Positions 63,203 through 64,000 of a stretch of 64,000 nt of DNA are shown one piece after another; position 1 is the first letter of the stretch; the number at the start of each line of letters is the position of its first letter. Position numbers and translations under genes: made by a program. Under the pieces are notes generated by a model. That model made no database searches and was not told where the DNA came from. It was given only the letters and a program-made list of their open reading frames with translations. Origin of the DNA: Phymatolithon calcareum (lineage: Eukaryota; Rhodophyta; Florideophyceae; Hapalidiales); contig OZ345369.1 of NCBI GenBank assembly GCA_977006965.1, forward strand, positions 2,418,001 through 2,482,000. The letters are read 5' to 3'.

Positions 63203-64000
63203 ATGGACGGCGGCTATCCGCAGGGCGGCGCACCGCCGCCAATGATGGGCTACTACGCCAACTACTCCATGCCGCAGCCCGCCATGCAACAATCGGCCCC
63301 GCCTCCCGTTGCGCCCGCGCAGCGCGCTACAGGGTCAGTCTCGATCTGGGCTGGCGACCTGGATTCCTACATGGACGAGAATTTCCTTCGCAACGCCGTC
63401 GCCGCGTGCGGCTGGGGCGCCGACATCACGCGCATTAAAGTTGTCCGTGACCGTTTCACGGGAGTGCATGCCGGCTACGGCTTTTTAGATGCCGCATCCC
63501 CAGAAGCTGCTTCCCGCGTCCTTGCCATGGGCTCTGGTATGCCGATCCCCGGCAGTACGCGCTGCTGGCGTCTCAACATGGGACGCTCTGCCTCTGGCGG
63601 CCCTGCTGCAGGCGCGGAGACGAATGTATATGTCGGTGATCTCGAACCAGGAGTTACCGAGTTTCAACTGATGAGTACCTTCCGACCAAGATATGCGTCT
63701 GTGCGTCACGCGAAAGTTGTCTGCAATGAGTTTGGCCATTCGCGCGGGTTTGGATTTGTGCGCTTTGGCGACGCGGCCGAGGCGGAACGTGCAGTATCTG
63801 AAATGCAGGGATTCGAGTTCAATCAGAAGCCCATCCGTCTCTCCCCTGCTAACGGCCGTTCGCGCGCCCGCGGTGCGCAGGGCGGTTCGCACGGTGGATA
63901 CGGAGCTGCGCAGACGGGGTTCAATGCTGGCGATGGACATGCAACGAATAAGCGACCGCGGCAGGTCATGGCACCTGACGATCCCAATAACACAACGCTG
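63203..64000 (+). CDS. RNA-binding protein, SECp43/RBP45/NAM8 type (3' end outside window)
   Basis: At least 266 codons from ATG 63,203, open to the window end. After a Pro/Gln/Tyr-rich N-terminus, RRM1 begins with SVSIWAGDLDSYMDENFLRN and has RNP1-like VHAGYGFLDA. RRM2 begins TNVYVGDLEPGVTEFQL and has SRGFGFVRF. The WAGDLDxYMDENF opening is diagnostic of the family that includes metazoan TRNAU1AP (SECp43), plant RBP45/47 and yeast Nam8. A third RRM would be expected past the window edge. RBP45/Nam8 proteins bind poly(A) or U-rich RNA and pre-mRNA; SECp43 binds selenocysteine tRNA. Which role applies here cannot be told from this part. Confidence 0.9.
   Translation, partial: MDGGYPQGGAPPPMMGYYANYSMPQPAMQQSAPPPVAPAQRATGSVSIWAGDLDSYMDENFLRNAVAACGWGADITRIKVVRDRFTGVHAGYGFLDAASPEAASRVLAMGSGMPIPGSTRCWRLNMGRSASGGPAAGAETNVYVGDLEPGVTEFQLMSTFRPRYASVRHAKVVCNEFGHSRGFGFVRFGDAAEAERAVSEMQGFEFNQKPIRLSPANGRSRARGAQGGSHGGYGAAQTGFNAGDGHATNKRPRQVMAPDDPNNTTL

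Noticed and set aside
63203-64000. Selenocysteine machinery as the definite role of the RRM protein
   Set aside because: The two RRMs fit SECp43, RBP45/47 and Nam8 equally well; the distinguishing C-terminus is outside the window.
1-64000. CRISPR arrays, bacterial operons or phage genes
   Set aside because: No regularly spaced direct repeats and no prokaryotic gene organisation; the gene content is eukaryotic throughout.

Overview
The window reads as nuclear DNA of an intron-poor eukaryote. It carries single-exon genes for eukaryotic housekeeping proteins (NatA auxiliary subunit NAA15, WDR83, SKI8/WDR61, a SECp43/RBP45-type RNA-binding protein, a prenylated Ras-like GTPase), non-LTR retrotransposons with target-site duplications, and DNA transposons whose genes hold short GT-AG introns with TACTAAC-like branch points. 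No bacterial features are seen. A red alga or similar protist would fit; that is inference, since no rRNA, tRNA or organelle marker is present.

Layout. (1) 1-25,890 (copy A) and 29,339-41,342 (copy B) are two direct copies of one segment. Each carries a Ras-like GTPase gene (minus strand), a relict LINE (minus strand) and a gene of about 1,380 codons for a membrane-anchored Sel1-repeat protein. Copy A has been swollen by insertions for which copy B keeps the empty site: a 5.3-kb LINE (4,542-9,843, 16-bp target duplication), a 7.3-kb cluster of three terminal-inverted-repeat elements including a two-gene PIF/Harbinger-like transposon (11,226-18,508), and a 1.9-kb piggyBac-like element (23,917-25,786). 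The two GTPase copies are damaged in complementary ways: A lost its promoter and N-terminus, B has a 2-nt frameshift before its C-terminus. Both Sel1 genes stay open. (2) 25,890-29,339, between the copies, holds a second piggyBac-like element with a LINE nested in it and a LINE fragment. (3) 41.3-45.5 kb is poor in genes: a relict hAT transposase, degenerate repeats and a LINE tail. (4) 45.6-54.3 kb is a compact gene island: a SUMO-interacting-motif protein (minus), WDR83 (plus), NAA15 (minus) and SKI8 (plus), with two divergent promoter regions of about 670 bp. (5) 54.3-61.8 kb is a TE graveyard: three or four truncated LINE/SINE copies, three with target-site duplications, a tandem repeat and hairpins. 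(6) 61.9-64.0 kb has a PhzF-family isomerase gene and the 5' part of the RRM-protein gene, which runs off the window.

The genes do not form a pathway. WDR83, SKI8, NAA15 and the RRM protein serve separate steps of RNA and protein maturation. The most unusual content is the asymmetric TE history of the duplication, the two-gene TIR transposon with introns, the piggyBac-like elements with subterminal palindromes, and the two uncharacterised proteins (TM/Sel1 and multi-SIM).
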